In this document: positions 35,486-45,421 of the stretch, piece after piece
Numbering within the stretch: the stretch's first letter is position 1
How the letters are laid out: each line of letters begins with the position of its first letter
Assembly (NCBI GenBank): GCA_944390735.1
Contig: CALXRL010000013.1
Span: forward strand, 1 to 60,298
Direction of reading: 5' to 3'
Length of the DNA stretch: 60,298 nt
Origin: an uncultured Victivallales bacterium
Lineage (GTDB): Bacteria > Verrucomicrobiota > Lentisphaeria > Victivallales > UBA1829
The notes under the pieces: model-generated
What the model was told of the DNA's origin: nothing
Database searches by the model: none
The model's input: the letters and a program-made list of their open reading frames with translations, nothing else
Made by a program: the position numbers and the translations under genes

Positions 35486-36724
35486 ATGAGAAATCAGCTT
35501 GTAAAATGCGTCATGCTGATCGCCGCCATGGCGGTCTTCTCAGGATGCCAGTCAGGAAAGAGTGCGTCCGGAGAATCGAACACCACCTTTGCCAAGGATG
35601 CGTTGACCCCGTATGTCCAGTCCGGACAGCTTCCGGGAGCCATCAACGTCTTCTACAAGAACGGCATTCAGGAAACCGCCTGCGTGGGCTACGCCGATGT
35701 GGCGGCCAAACGGCCCATCACCATGGACGATGTTTACATGCAGTGCTCCCAGACCAAAGGCTTCTGCGGAGTCACCATTGCCATGCTGGTGGAGGAGGGA
35801 AAGATCTCTCTGGACGATCCCGTCTCCAAATATCTTCCGGAATTCAAACAGCTCTGGGTCCTTGCCTCGAACAAAAACGGCGTGAAAACCCTTGTCAAAG
35901 CCAAGAACACGCTTACGATCCGCATGGTGATGAACCATACCGGCGGCTTCCCCTTTGAAATCTGCGCCAAGCAGGGGAACATCAAGGGCGGCGGCTGGAG
36001 CGGAGGAGCTCCCCTGCGCCAGACGGCGGCCATTGCGGCGGCCTCTCCCCTGCTCTTTGAACCGGGCACCCGGGTGCAGTATTCCAACACCGGAATCGAC
36101 ATCGGCGCGGCCGTCGTGGAAGTCGTCACCGGGAAACCCTGGAACCAGTTCCTCCAGGAACGGGTTCTGGATCCGCTGGGAATGACCTCCACCTCCTTCT
36201 GGCCGACCGACAAACAGCTGGAAACCCAGGTCGAAATGTATGACTGCGTCAAAGATGCTCCGGCCAGATACCGCCGTCAGAACAACATGCAGCAGCGCCC
36301 CTACAACGATTCCCATGTCTTCCCCTCGGCGGGCGCGGGACTCTGGACCACCGCTAACGATCAGCTGAAATTCTATAAGATGCTGATGAATCTCGGCGTG
36401 GGGGAAAACGGCGTGAGAATCCTCAAGGAACAAACCGTCAAGGATCTGCTGGCAAAATCGACCCGTCCCAAAGGAATGGGCGGATACTCGCTGGGACTCT
36501 CCGCTCCGGAAACGGATACGGAAAACTCCTGGTTCGGTCACGGCGGAGCCTGGGGAACCAACTGCATGGTCAACTGGCACCGCAAGGAACTGAAACTCTG
36601 GGCCGTCCAGCTCTGCGGCCAGCCCCGTCCCTGGGACAAGGCCCGCGCGGCGGCGGAACAGAAGTTCTTCCGTTATGTCATCGACAACTCCGGCGCCAAT
36701 GCCTACACCGGACGTGTCAAATAA
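35486..36724 (+). CDS. Beta-lactamase-fold serine hydrolase lipoprotein
   Basis: This 412-aa lipoprotein has a lipobox FSGC at residues 18-21. The class-C beta-lactamase/DD-peptidase fold shows the SxxK motif (CSQTKGF), the Tyr-Ser-Asn motif (VQYSNTGIDIG), a FPSAGAGLWTTANDQLKFYKML block and a HGGAWG in place of KTG. Such proteins act on esters, D-amino-acid peptides or cell-wall fragments and only rarely on antibiotics. Start ATG 35486 has AGAAGGATAAG upstream. It stands alone. Confidence 0.88.
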   Translation: MRNQLVKCVMLIAAMAVFSGCQSGKSASGESNTTFAKDALTPYVQSGQLPGAINVFYKNGIQETACVGYADVAAKRPITMDDVYMQCSQTKGFCGVTIAMLVEEGKISLDDPVSKYLPEFKQLWVLASNKNGVKTLVKAKNTLTIRMVMNHTGGFPFEICAKQGNIKGGGWSGGAPLRQTAAIAAASPLLFEPGTRVQYSNTGIDIGAAVVEVVTGKPWNQFLQERVLDPLGMTSTSFWPTDKQLETQVEMYDCVKDAPARYRRQNNMQQRPYNDSHVFPSAGAGLWTTANDQLKFYKMLMNLGVGENGVRILKEQTVKDLLAKSTRPKGMGGYSLGLSAPETDTENSWFGHGGAWGTNCMVNWHRKELKLWAVQLCGQPRPWDKARAAAEQKFFRYVIDNSGANAYTGRVK

Positions 36725-37169
36725 GAAATCCAAACGCTCCAATCCGGGGGTTCCGCAGAAAATCCACTGCGGAACACTCCGACTTTCCTTCCCGCTTCCG
36801 GCAGGCGCCCGCCTGAACGCTCTCCGGAATCGGGGAAAAGCACGATCCGCAACCGTTTCCGTCTTTGGGGGAACCGTCCCCCCGGAAGCGGTTTTCTTCC
36901 CCCTCTCTCCGGGAAGACGGACGACAAAATTCCGGAACTCCGACTGCTCCGGTCTCTGAATATTCCTTTTTCTGAAAAGTCCCTCTTTGTCCTTTTCGTC
37001 TGCAACGATCCCCCTCGGGAAGAAGCGGTTTCCTCTCCGGGAATCCTTGCAAAAAGCTCCATCCGGTGCTACATTCCGCAACGGAGTCGCTCCTCCGCGA
37101 ACAGGGATGCGGATCCGCGGATTTCCGGGGCGGAAACCAGCCTGATCTCCGGAAAGAAAGGAAGATGAG
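36725..37169. other. 445-bp intergenic region without a supported gene
   Basis: It begins with a perfect 9-bp inverted repeat (GTTCCGCAG at 36750-36758 and CTGCGGAAC at 36767-36775) that may end the beta-lactamase-fold gene. Several shorter GC-rich hairpins follow. No start codon with a good RBS is seen before GGAAGATGAG at the next gene. Confidence 0.6.
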
Positions 37170-39650
37170 ATGACGGTCGATACCATTCAGGTGCGCGGTG
37201 CGTGCGTGCACAATTTGAAACAGGTTGATGTGGACATTCCGCTGCACCGGATTGTGGGAATCGCGGGAGTGTCCGGCTCGGGGAAATCCTCGCTGGCGCT
37301 GGGCGTGCTGTATGCGGAGGGCTCCCGGAGATATCTGGAATCGCTCTCGACCTACACCCGGAGACGCATGACACAGGCCCCCCGTGCGCAGGTGGAGGAG
37401 ATTCTTCATGTTCCGGCGGCGCTGGCTCTGCATCAGCGACCGGGCGTTCCCGGAATCCGCAGCACGTTCGGAACGGGAACGGAACTGCTGAATTCGCTGC
37501 GGCTTCTTTTTTCGCGTCTTGCGGAGCACCGCTGTCCCAACGGGCATTTCCATCCGCCGACTCTTGCGGTGGCCGCCGGACAGAAGCTGATCTGTCCGGT
37601 CTGCGGAGTCGCCTTCTCACCGCCGGGGGCCGAGGAGCTGGCCTTCAACAGTCAGGGAGCGTGCCGGACCTGTGACGGAACCGGCATCGTCCGAACGGTT
37701 GACCGATCCACGCTGGTGCCCGATGAATCGCTCACCATCGACCAGGGAGCGGTGGCCCCGTGGAACAGTCTGATGTGGTCGCTGATGGTGGACGTCTGCC
37801 GCGCCATGGGGGTGCGGACCGATGTGCCCTTCCGCGATCTCACGGAAGAGGAAAAAAAGATTGTCTACGACGGTCCCGCCGTCAAAAAGCATATTTTCTA
37901 CAAGGCGAAAAACTCCCAGGACGCCTGCGAACTGGATTTCACCTATTACAGCGCCGTTCATACGGTGGAAAACGCCCTTTCCAAAGTCAAGGATGAAACC
38001 GGGATGAAGCGCGTCGCCAGATTTTTGCGGGAGGAGCCGTGCCCCGACTGCGGAGGCTCCCGGCTTTCGGAAGCGGCACGCGCGCCCCGCGTCCGGGGAA
38101 TTTCCCTGGACGAGGTCTGCCGGAAACCTCTTTCCGAACTTGTGGAATGGGTGCGGGCGGTTCCGGATTCACTTCCGGAAGAGATGCGGAAAATGGCGGA
38201 AAGCATCTGCGACTCCTTTTTCTCCTCCGCGAAACGGCTGATGGATCTGGGACTGGGCTATCTGGCATTGGACCGCGCCGGAGCCACGCTTTCCACCGGA
38301 GAACGGCAGAGAATGCAGCTGGCCCGGGCGATCCGCAATCGCACAACCGGGGTTCTGTATGTGCTGGACGAACCAAGCATCGGACTGCATCCGTCGAACA
38401 TTGTCGGACTCACGGGAGTGATGCACGATCTGGTCGCGGACGGCAACTCCGTGATTCTGGTGGATCACGACACGCAGATTCTCTCGGAGGCCGACTGGAT
38501 CGTTGAACTGGGCCCGAACGCCGGCGCGGACGGCGGACGCATCATCGCCGAAGGCACTCCCGCCGCTCTCTCCGCCGATGCGAACTCCCGGATCGGTCCG
38601 TTTCTGGCGGGACGCGAACACGTGCGAATTCTGCACAATCCTCCCGCGGAAGAACTGTTCCGCTTCGGCCGGCTCCGCTTTTCAACCGGGGCGATTCATA
38701 CGGTTCATCCGCTGGAGGTGGAGATCCCGAAGGGGCGTCTGACCGTTGTGACCGGCGTTTCCGGTTCCGGCAAAACCACGCTGGTGCTGGAGAGTCTGGT
38801 TCCCGGCCTCCGCGCCTGGATCGACGGAACAAAACTGCCGGAACATGTGCACAAGGTCGAGGCGGAGGGCATCCGGCAGGTGAAACTCATCGACGCGACA
38901 CCGATCGGAATCAACGTCCGCTCGACCGTCGCCACCTATGCCAATGTGCATGATGAACTGCGCAAAGTCTTTGCCAGAACCCCGGACGCCCGCGAACATG
39001 GCCGCAAAGCCGGAGATTTTTCCTACAACACGGGATCTCTCCGATGCGCCGCCTGCGACGGAACCGGTACCATCACGCTGGATGTGCAGTTCCTTCCCGA
39101 TGTGGAAATTCCATGTCCGCAATGTCACGGTTCCCGGTATTCGGAGGAGGCAAATTGCATCCGGTTTGTCAACAGGAGGGGCGAAGCCCGATCGCTCCCG
39201 GAACTCATGGATCTGGATGTGTCTCACGCCATGGAATTCTGCCGCGAACTGAAAAACGTGTATCCGCGCTTGAAAGTGCTTCAGGATCTGGGACTCGGCT
39301 ACCTGACGCTCGGAGAGGAGACCCCGGGACTCTCCGGAGGGGAGGCGCAGCGCCTGAAACTCTCCTGCGAAATGGGCCGACCCCAGTCCGACTCGGTGTT
39401 TGTCTTCGACGAGCCGACCATCGGACTGCATCCGCTGGATGTCCGCACTCTTCTGAACGTCTTTCTTCATCTGATCGAAAACGGGGCGACGGTGGTCGTG
39501 ATCGAACACGATCTTGATCTGATCCGCAATGCGGACTACATCATCGACATGGGTCCGGGAGGCGGCGCCGAGGGCGGAAGAATCGTCGCGGCCGGAACGC
39601 TCGACGAGATCCGCCGCGTTCCGGAAAGCATCACCGCGCGCTTCCTCTGA
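37170..39650 (+). CDS. UvrA-like ABC ATPase lacking the UvrB-binding domain (UvrA2 type)
   Basis: This 826-aa protein has two ABC ATPase cores arranged as in UvrA: Walker A GVSGSGKSS (about residue 34) and GVSGSGKTT (about 531), signatures LSTGERQRMQL and LSGGEAQRLKL, Walker B VLYVLDEPSIGLHP and VFVFDEPTIGLHP. CxxC zinc pairs occur at CPVC...CRTC, CPDC and CAAC...CPQC. After the first Walker A it goes almost directly to the zinc region, so the UvrB-binding domain of true UvrA (~940 aa) is missing. The first signature has Thr in place of the first Gly. Class II UvrA relatives are linked to DNA-damage or drug tolerance and do not replace UvrA in excision repair. Confidence 0.88.
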   Translation: MTVDTIQVRGACVHNLKQVDVDIPLHRIVGIAGVSGSGKSSLALGVLYAEGSRRYLESLSTYTRRRMTQAPRAQVEEILHVPAALALHQRPGVPGIRSTFGTGTELLNSLRLLFSRLAEHRCPNGHFHPPTLAVAAGQKLICPVCGVAFSPPGAEELAFNSQGACRTCDGTGIVRTVDRSTLVPDESLTIDQGAVAPWNSLMWSLMVDVCRAMGVRTDVPFRDLTEEEKKIVYDGPAVKKHIFYKAKNSQDACELDFTYYSAVHTVENALSKVKDETGMKRVARFLREEPCPDCGGSRLSEAARAPRVRGISLDEVCRKPLSELVEWVRAVPDSLPEEMRKMAESICDSFFSSAKRLMDLGLGYLALDRAGATLSTGERQRMQLARAIRNRTTGVLYVLDEPSIGLHPSNIVGLTGVMHDLVADGNSVILVDHDTQILSEADWIVELGPNAGADGGRIIAEGTPAALSADANSRIGPFLAGREHVRILHNPPAEELFRFGRLRFSTGAIHTVHPLEVEIPKGRLTVVTGVSGSGKTTLVLESLVPGLRAWIDGTKLPEHVHKVEAEGIRQVKLIDATPIGINVRSTVATYANVHDELRKVFARTPDAREHGRKAGDFSYNTGSLRCAACDGTGTITLDVQFLPDVEIPCPQCHGSRYSEEANCIRFVNRRGEARSLPELMDLDVSHAMEFCRELKNVYPRLKVLQDLGLGYLTLGEETPGLSGGEAQRLKLSCEMGRPQSDSVFVFDEPTIGLHPLDVRTLLNVFLHLIENGATVVVIEHDLDLIRNADYIIDMGPGGGAEGGRIVAAGTLDEIRRVPESITARFL

Positions 39651-39713
39651 ACCGGGACAGCGGAAAGCGGGACACTCTTCGGACATTCGCGGAAGGGGTG
39701 TCCCGCCGTGTCA

Positions 39714-41747
39714 TCACGGCTGGGACGATTTCTCCGGAGAGCTCCCCGCGCGGTAAAACGGAATCGGAACGCCGTTGACTCTCAGACACCCTTTCTCCGC
39801 CCGGATCCGTGCTCTGGTTTTCCCGAGCACCGCATAAAAAAGGGCGGAACGGACCTTCCCCGCCGACCCGTAGGTGATCGTATGCGCATTTCCCCTGTCG
39901 GCCTCCTGTTGCTGAAGCGCCTCATTCCAGATGCTGAAACGCTCCGACACCACATACCCCCTGGACACCTGCGCATTTCCGCCGGTCTGAATCCAGAGAG
40001 ACGCATCGGGATGGCGATAGAATAAGAGATTCTCCGCCCTCTTCTCCAGCACGGTGTTGTGAAAAATATCATTCAGATGAAGGCGCGCATGGAATGCGAA
40101 CTCCTCCCGTGCGGCCTCCGCCTGATCCAGCACCACCAGAACCTGATCCTTTTTCAGCCATGCGAATGTGCGGACCATCATCTTCAACGGCTGGGAATAG
40201 GCTCCGCGGAGATCCAGACGCACGAGCACCATCTCCGCAGTTTCCCGGAATTCCGGACAGGATGTTTTCTGTTTCCGCGCCGGAAGCTGATCGGAATCCT
40301 CCACCGTGACCGTGTTCGCCGCGGAGGTCCGGATGCTCAGCTGGTGAATCGGCCGGCGATAAAGATTCGTGTTTCCCGACGCCATCACAAGCGGAACCCC
40401 GCCGGAAGCGAACACAAAATTTCCGCTTTCCGGCCGCTTGTGACTGTTCACTCGGTTCTTCACGGCGGTATAACAGCAGAAGACCGGATCCTTCTCCTTC
40501 CATCCGCCCCGGATGAAGATCTGACCATTGGCGAACCGGGCGGTCAGCGGCAGATGGCAGGTTGCGGGATCCGCTACGGGAGGATCCTTCCGTCTGCCCG
40601 CCAGCAGCGAGTTCACGTCCCAGTTCCACCAGGGCTTCCGCCACGGAGAACGCGAACCGAGATAGGCGGCAACGGGATCCTCGAACGCCAGGGACAAAAT
40701 GTACATGGTGCCGGTGGGAGGAAGAGAAAAATAATTGTCGTCCCCAAACGAAACCCGGTAGAACTTTTGCGGATTCCGCAGATCGTGATACAGCATCCAC
40801 TTTGCCGTGTTCCGGAGCGGCGATGTTCGGAAAAATTCCCCGCGTTCCTTCGGCGACAGATAGGGATAGATCGAGGAAAGCACACTCATGGCATATCCGG
40901 CATATCCCGCGCCCTCCCCGTAACTGCCGTCCTCCTCGAAACAGGTCCGGAAATAGCTGTTCAGCGTCCGGAGTGCGAACTCCGCCTTCGGTTCATCCTG
41001 AAAATATCTGGCGGAAAGCAGCAGGGCTCCGCTCAGAATCGCGGTCCAGTTGTTGGGTTCCGCATCCCATTTCCGACGCCGGATCAGATCCTCGTAACAG
41101 GACTCCAGCACGTACTCGCGGTACCGGGACTCGATTCGGGCGATCTCCTCCGCGGAAAACAGATCCCGGCAGCGGACCAGAATCGCGTTCAGACACCGCG
41201 CAAACGGCAGCGAGTGCAGATCCGCATAACGCCGTTTCCGGGGATCCCGGTTCCAGACTCGGACCATCTGTCCCATCCAGAACCAGCGGTCAAGCGTCAT
41301 GGCGTGCATGGTGTAGCCGTGTATGAACTGTCCTGCCGTCGGATTGCCGGTGAAAAAATAGGTGTCCAGCATCGCTTCGATTCCCAGCCAGCGCAGCTGA
41401 TACGCGGGAACGACATTCGGCGGAAGAGTCCAGGAATTGATCCAGCGGAGAACATGAATCGAATTCTGTTTGCGCCAGGAATCCTGTCCGGCGGGATCCC
41501 GGCTGTAAAATTCGGCGATCCGGAGCAGGGTTTCCCGGTCCGCCGGAAGCGGACGGAGAGTCTTCAGACGGCGGATGCGCTCCATGTCGATTTTCATCAG
41601 ATCCTGAAGCGACAGCGGATGAAATCCGGAAGGCGGCGTCAGCTTGAATTCCCGCATGTCCGGATAGATGCCCAGCAGGAGTTTTTCCTCCGAAAGCAGA
41701 ACGAAACTTCCTGTCAGGAAAAGCAGCAGCAAAAGTGTTTTCTTCAT
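39714..41747 (-). CDS. Heparinase II/III-like polysaccharide lyase, exported
   Basis: A 677-aa protein with a signal peptide (KKTLLLLLFLTGSFVLLS). The N-terminal ~380 residues look like the alpha/alpha toroid of heparinase II/III and alginate lyases (EPNNWTAILSGALLLSARYF, then EEDGSYGEGAGYAGYAMSVL with a likely catalytic Tyr). The C-terminal ~280 are the beta-sandwich (HKRPESGNFVFASGG, RTFAWLKKDQVLVVLDQAEA). It would cleave uronic-acid polysaccharides by beta-elimination. I start at ATG 41747 because AAGGAG stands 7 bp upstream. The gene is divergent from IclR, whose product probably controls it. Confidence 0.8.
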   Translation of the reverse strand: MKKTLLLLLFLTGSFVLLSEEKLLLGIYPDMREFKLTPPSGFHPLSLQDLMKIDMERIRRLKTLRPLPADRETLLRIAEFYSRDPAGQDSWRKQNSIHVLRWINSWTLPPNVVPAYQLRWLGIEAMLDTYFFTGNPTAGQFIHGYTMHAMTLDRWFWMGQMVRVWNRDPRKRRYADLHSLPFARCLNAILVRCRDLFSAEEIARIESRYREYVLESCYEDLIRRRKWDAEPNNWTAILSGALLLSARYFQDEPKAEFALRTLNSYFRTCFEEDGSYGEGAGYAGYAMSVLSSIYPYLSPKERGEFFRTSPLRNTAKWMLYHDLRNPQKFYRVSFGDDNYFSLPPTGTMYILSLAFEDPVAAYLGSRSPWRKPWWNWDVNSLLAGRRKDPPVADPATCHLPLTARFANGQIFIRGGWKEKDPVFCCYTAVKNRVNSHKRPESGNFVFASGGVPLVMASGNTNLYRRPIHQLSIRTSAANTVTVEDSDQLPARKQKTSCPEFRETAEMVLVRLDLRGAYSQPLKMMVRTFAWLKKDQVLVVLDQAEAAREEFAFHARLHLNDIFHNTVLEKRAENLLFYRHPDASLWIQTGGNAQVSRGYVVSERFSIWNEALQQQEADRGNAHTITYGSAGKVRSALFYAVLGKTRARIRAEKGCLRVNGVPIPFYRAGSSPEKSSQP

Positions 41748-41818
41748 GGTGTTCTCCTTGTTTTTCATGAGGGAGGAGGAGCCGCGGGAATCCCGAAAGA
41801 AACCTCCTTCCTTTTTTC

Positions 41819-41846
41819 ATTTTAGTTTCTTCGTCGGAATTGTCAA
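41819..41846 (-). promoter_or_regulatory. Promoter of the polysaccharide lyase gene
   Basis: On the minus strand TTGACA (41846-41841) and TAAAAT (41824-41819) are separated by 16 bp, about 70 bp before ATG 41747. Confidence 0.65.
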
Positions 41847-41928
41847 GAGGCAAACATCTGCCGGGATGCCGGTTCTCTCCTGATTGTGGAGAATTCACCA
41901 TCCGTCCGGAATGCCGTCCTGCTCCGCG

Positions 41929-41956
41929 TTGAAAAGGCGGTTTTGCGCAGTATATT
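41929..41956 (+). promoter_or_regulatory. Promoter of the IclR gene
   Basis: TTGAAA (41929-41934) and TATATT (41951-41956) are 16 bp apart. Transcription from about 41963 makes ATG 41985 the first good start. Confidence 0.65.
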
Positions 41957-41984
41957 TTCGAAACGAAGAGGGAGGCGATGCCGA

Positions 41985-42716
41985 ATGAACGATAAAATTC
42001 AGGTTCTGGAACGGGCGTTTCATGTTCTTGAGCTGGTGGCGCAGGATACGGAACGCCCGCATACGGTGGGAGAGCTTGCCGAACTGAGCGGACTCAAGGT
42101 GCAGACTCTTTCCAAAATTGTGCGGACCATGACGCAGCTCGGCTATCTGGAGAACACGGGGCGCAAAAAAGGATATGTCATCGGGGAGAAGCTGCTCCGG
42201 CTCTCCGAAACCTACCGGGATCTGGATGCGCTGCGCCGGCTGGTCCGGCCGCACCTCAGGATCTATGCCGAACAGATCGGGGAATACATCTGTTTTTCGG
42301 TTCTCCGGGGATACTACAAACGAATCGTCTGCAGGATCCGCTCGAAAAAGGCCAATCCCCGGCTGCAATACACCTTTCCCGCGGAGGAAAATGCGTTCGA
42401 TTCGCTCTCGGGAATCGCCCTTGTCTCCCGAACGGAGCCCTCCCGGCAGCTCAAATTCTACGATCGTTACGGCGCACCGCCGCTCTGGGGCCGCATCTCC
42501 CGGGAAGAGTATCTTCGGAAAATGGCCAGCCTCGCACGGGAAGAATACAGCATCTCGCGGGAGATGCGATCAGGATACGTCATTCTCTGTTATCCGGTGA
42601 TCTGCGAAAGGGAACTGCTGGGCGAGCTCGGAACCTTTCTGCCGGAAGAGTCCTATTCCGATGCCGTTCCCGAACTTCTGCGCGAAATCGCCGGAAGAAT
42701 CGTGCGCAATTACTGA
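41985..42716 (+). CDS. IclR family transcriptional regulator
   Basis: This 243-aa regulator has an N-terminal winged HTH (residues 5-75, TVGELAELSGLKVQTLSKIVRTMTQLGYLE) and a C-terminal IclR effector domain (EYICFSVLRGYYKRIVCRI, FDSLSGIALV, SREEYLRKMASLAREEYSISREM, then CYPVICERELLGELGTF). GGGAGG lies ahead of ATG 41985. It sits between the divergent lyase and the GH38 gene, so control of one or both is likely. The effector is unknown, probably a sugar acid or sugar. Confidence 0.93.
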   Translation: MNDKIQVLERAFHVLELVAQDTERPHTVGELAELSGLKVQTLSKIVRTMTQLGYLENTGRKKGYVIGEKLLRLSETYRDLDALRRLVRPHLRIYAEQIGEYICFSVLRGYYKRIVCRIRSKKANPRLQYTFPAEENAFDSLSGIALVSRTEPSRQLKFYDRYGAPPLWGRISREEYLRKMASLAREEYSISREMRSGYVILCYPVICERELLGELGTFLPEESYSDAVPELLREIAGRIVRNY

Positions 42717-42763
42717 CAAATCTTCCATTCTCTCCGATCCGGAGAGAACCACGGCTCTTCCTG

Positions 42764-42792
42764 TTGCATTTTTCCCGTCTTTCGTGTAAAAT
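42764..42792 (+). promoter_or_regulatory. Promoter of the GH38 gene
   Basis: TTGCAT (42764-42769) and TAAAAT (42787-42792) are 17 bp apart, about 50 bp before ATG 42842. Confidence 0.6.
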
Positions 42793-42841
42793 GTAAAAAA
42801 ACGAACAGCACACGAAGGATTGTCATCGGGGAGAAACCATC

Positions 42842-45400
42842 ATGCAGCGGAAAGCCGTTGTTTATCTGATCGCATTTGCACATCTGGATCTTTTCTGGGC
42901 GGGCAGCCGGGAGGAGTGTCTCTCGCGGGGAGCGGAGGTCATCCTGACCGCGCTCCGTCTGCTGGAACGCTATCCGGATTACCGGTTCATGATTGAATCG
43001 GTCAATTTCCTGGACTATTTTCACGAGGCGTATCCGGACGCATTTCCCCGACTTGCCGAACAGGTTCGGAAAGGTCGTCTGGAGGTCATACCGCTGCGTT
43101 CAATCCTCTATACGCAGCTGCCCTCGGGAGAGACGCTGGTACGGAACTGTCTGACCGGCCGGGAATGGTGTGAACATCACTTTGGCTTCTCCGGAACAAC
43201 GGCGTCTCTTTCGGACATTCCGGGCGTGACGCCGCAGCTGCCGCAGATTGCCGCGAAATCCGGCTTCACCGGACTCCTTCTCTCGCACGGAACGCCCCCG
43301 CACACCGACCGGGTCCGATACGCGGCTCCGGACGGAACGGAAATCAACACCTATGCCCCCATCCACTACGGTCGCTGCCGCCGTCTCTTCGCGGAGGCCG
43401 AACACTATGACGCCATGTGTGCCAACGAACCGCGGATCGAAGAGGAACTGGGAGGGGTGGATTATCCGCAGCTCTGCCAGTTCGGGACCGATCTCTGCGT
43501 CATCCCGGAACGGGTCGTGGAGAATTTTCACCGCTGGAACGCGGAAGGTCACCGGCCCTTTCACTTCCGGACCGCGGAGGAGTATTTCAAACACGATTTC
43601 CCGGAAAACGCCCGGCGGATCTCCGGCGAAATCCCCTCGCTCTGGCCGAATGTGGAAAGCAGCTGGCCCGATCTCTGGCCGCAGGACCTTCCTGCGGAAA
43701 ACGCGATGCTTCTCGCGGAATTTCTGGAAGCCATGCATGGACCTTCCAGTCGAAGCAGAACCCTGTTGAAACAGGCGTGGGACCATCTGCTGGATTCCAT
43801 GGACCACAACCAGAACGGAATCGGCGGAGCGATCGCGGATGCGGAAAAGAAGGATCTGAAACGGTGCGCTCGTCTGATTGCGGAGCGTCTGGCGCGCAAC
43901 ACCGCAATGGTTCTGGCGGCGCGGATCCCGGCGCCCCGGATCAACTGTTTTCCTCTGGCGGTCTTCAACCGTCTCTCGTGGCGTCGGAGAGAGCTGGTGC
44001 GTGCGCGAACCACTCTCTACGGCCCCGGAACCGCAAAACATCCGCTGCTGCGGGAAAACAACTTCCGCCTGATTGACGACCAGGGAATCGAACAGCCCTT
44101 TCGACTGGTCAAACATCTCCGGAAAGTGGCGGATTCCATTGAGGTGGAATTTTCCGCAGAGGTTCCGGCGTTCGGCTGCCGGACGTGGTTTCTGGAAATT
44201 GCGGAACCACACCGCGCTCCCTCTCCCTTCCGGATCGACGACGGAACGGTTCGTGATCGCCGGAATCCCAACACCGCCGCGGGGGAAACCTGTGTGGAAA
44301 ACGCGCATCTGCGTCTGAGCATCGAACGGGTGACCGGACGTCTCTCGCTGTATGATAAACGCCATCAGCGCTTTCTGTTCGTCCATGCGGAACTGTCCGG
44401 ACGGGAGGAGGTCCGCGGCGACTACATCTGCGGCATGACGTTGACCGGACGGACAATTCCGGCGGTAGTCGAATCCGTCGAAATAGAGGAGGATTCGCCC
44501 GTGGTCTGCCGCATTCTTGTCCGGGGAACTCTCTACGGCATGCGGTATGAACAGCGTCTTTCCCTGCCGGCGGAGACGGCGGAGCTGGAGGTGGAAAACA
44601 CAATCCACTGGAAATGCGGCTCGTATGTCCGCATGGAACAGAGCTTCCCCTTCCCCGAAACGGATCATCCGCCCGTGATTGAATACGGAGTCCCGTTTGG
44701 AAAGGTCCGCTATCCGGAAACCATTTACAAGGACGATCTCTCGTTTCGCAGCATTGTCACCCCGGAGCGCGGCAACGATCCCGATCCTGCGATTGAACAT
44801 CTGCGTCTGGCGGCCCAGTGGGTAGCCTTCGGCTCGGACGGACATTTCACAACCATCGGAAGCGACCATCGGCTCTGGGAATTTGACGCTCAGGAGATCC
44901 GCAGCTGCATGGTCCGCGGAATCGGGTATTGCAGCGGAAGCGAGGAGGTGCTGGCGGACGGCACCCTCAGAGCCGTTCCGCGTCCCCCCGACGGAACCTA
45001 TACCTGCCGCTACCGGATTCAACCGGGCATGCGCCCGGAATGCGGCTGGGAACTGAATGCGCCGCTCTATCCGGTCGGAGTCGGACGATGCCTCTCCGAA
45101 TCGGAACACCGGGAACGGCCCTCCCTTCTCCCCGATACAACAGGAAGCGGAATTTTCTCTTCGTGCGTCAAAGTCTCCGAACGCATTCCCGGAGCGATCG
45201 TGGTACGGCTGTTTGAAATATCCGGCAAACACGCAGAGCTCGCTCTTCCGGAGGGGGAATGGCTGGAATCGGATCTGATGGAACGGAATGCGCGCCCCTG
45301 TTCCGGACCGGTGGTTTCCTTCTCCCCCTTTGAAATCAAGACCCTGATCCGGAAGAATGTGCATTCTCCCCGGAAATCCGGCGGGGATCTTCTTCCATAA
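42842..45400 (+). CDS. GH38-type alpha-mannosidase family protein
   Basis: This 852-aa protein has no signal peptide, so it is likely cytoplasmic. The N-terminal GH38 domain shows IAFAHLDLFWAG (metal-binding His-x-Asp), FMIESVNFLDYF, a putative nucleophile Asp in SLSDIPGVTPQLPQIA, and TLLKQAWDHLLDSMDHNQNGIGG (family middle/zinc region). The C-terminal ~450 residues form the galactose-mutarotase-like beta-sandwich (FRLIDDQGIEQPFRLVKH, LRLSIERVTGRLSLYDKR). It probably trims alpha-mannosides. The prepilin gene follows after 21 bp. It is shorter than the ~1000 aa of classic enzymes. Confidence 0.85.
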   Translation: MQRKAVVYLIAFAHLDLFWAGSREECLSRGAEVILTALRLLERYPDYRFMIESVNFLDYFHEAYPDAFPRLAEQVRKGRLEVIPLRSILYTQLPSGETLVRNCLTGREWCEHHFGFSGTTASLSDIPGVTPQLPQIAAKSGFTGLLLSHGTPPHTDRVRYAAPDGTEINTYAPIHYGRCRRLFAEAEHYDAMCANEPRIEEELGGVDYPQLCQFGTDLCVIPERVVENFHRWNAEGHRPFHFRTAEEYFKHDFPENARRISGEIPSLWPNVESSWPDLWPQDLPAENAMLLAEFLEAMHGPSSRSRTLLKQAWDHLLDSMDHNQNGIGGAIADAEKKDLKRCARLIAERLARNTAMVLAARIPAPRINCFPLAVFNRLSWRRRELVRARTTLYGPGTAKHPLLRENNFRLIDDQGIEQPFRLVKHLRKVADSIEVEFSAEVPAFGCRTWFLEIAEPHRAPSPFRIDDGTVRDRRNPNTAAGETCVENAHLRLSIERVTGRLSLYDKRHQRFLFVHAELSGREEVRGDYICGMTLTGRTIPAVVESVEIEEDSPVVCRILVRGTLYGMRYEQRLSLPAETAELEVENTIHWKCGSYVRMEQSFPFPETDHPPVIEYGVPFGKVRYPETIYKDDLSFRSIVTPERGNDPDPAIEHLRLAAQWVAFGSDGHFTTIGSDHRLWEFDAQEIRSCMVRGIGYCSGSEEVLADGTLRAVPRPPDGTYTCRYRIQPGMRPECGWELNAPLYPVGVGRCLSESEHRERPSLLPDTTGSGIFSSCVKVSERIPGAIVVRLFEISGKHAELALPEGEWLESDLMERNARPCSGPVVSFSPFEIKTLIRKNVHSPRKSGGDLLP

Positions 45401-45421
45401 TCCACCAGAAAGGAGATGAAT

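Noticed and set aside
43100..45364. A 754-codon open frame on the - strand
   Set aside because: Antisense shadow of the GH38 gene, whose metal and nucleophile motifs are clear.
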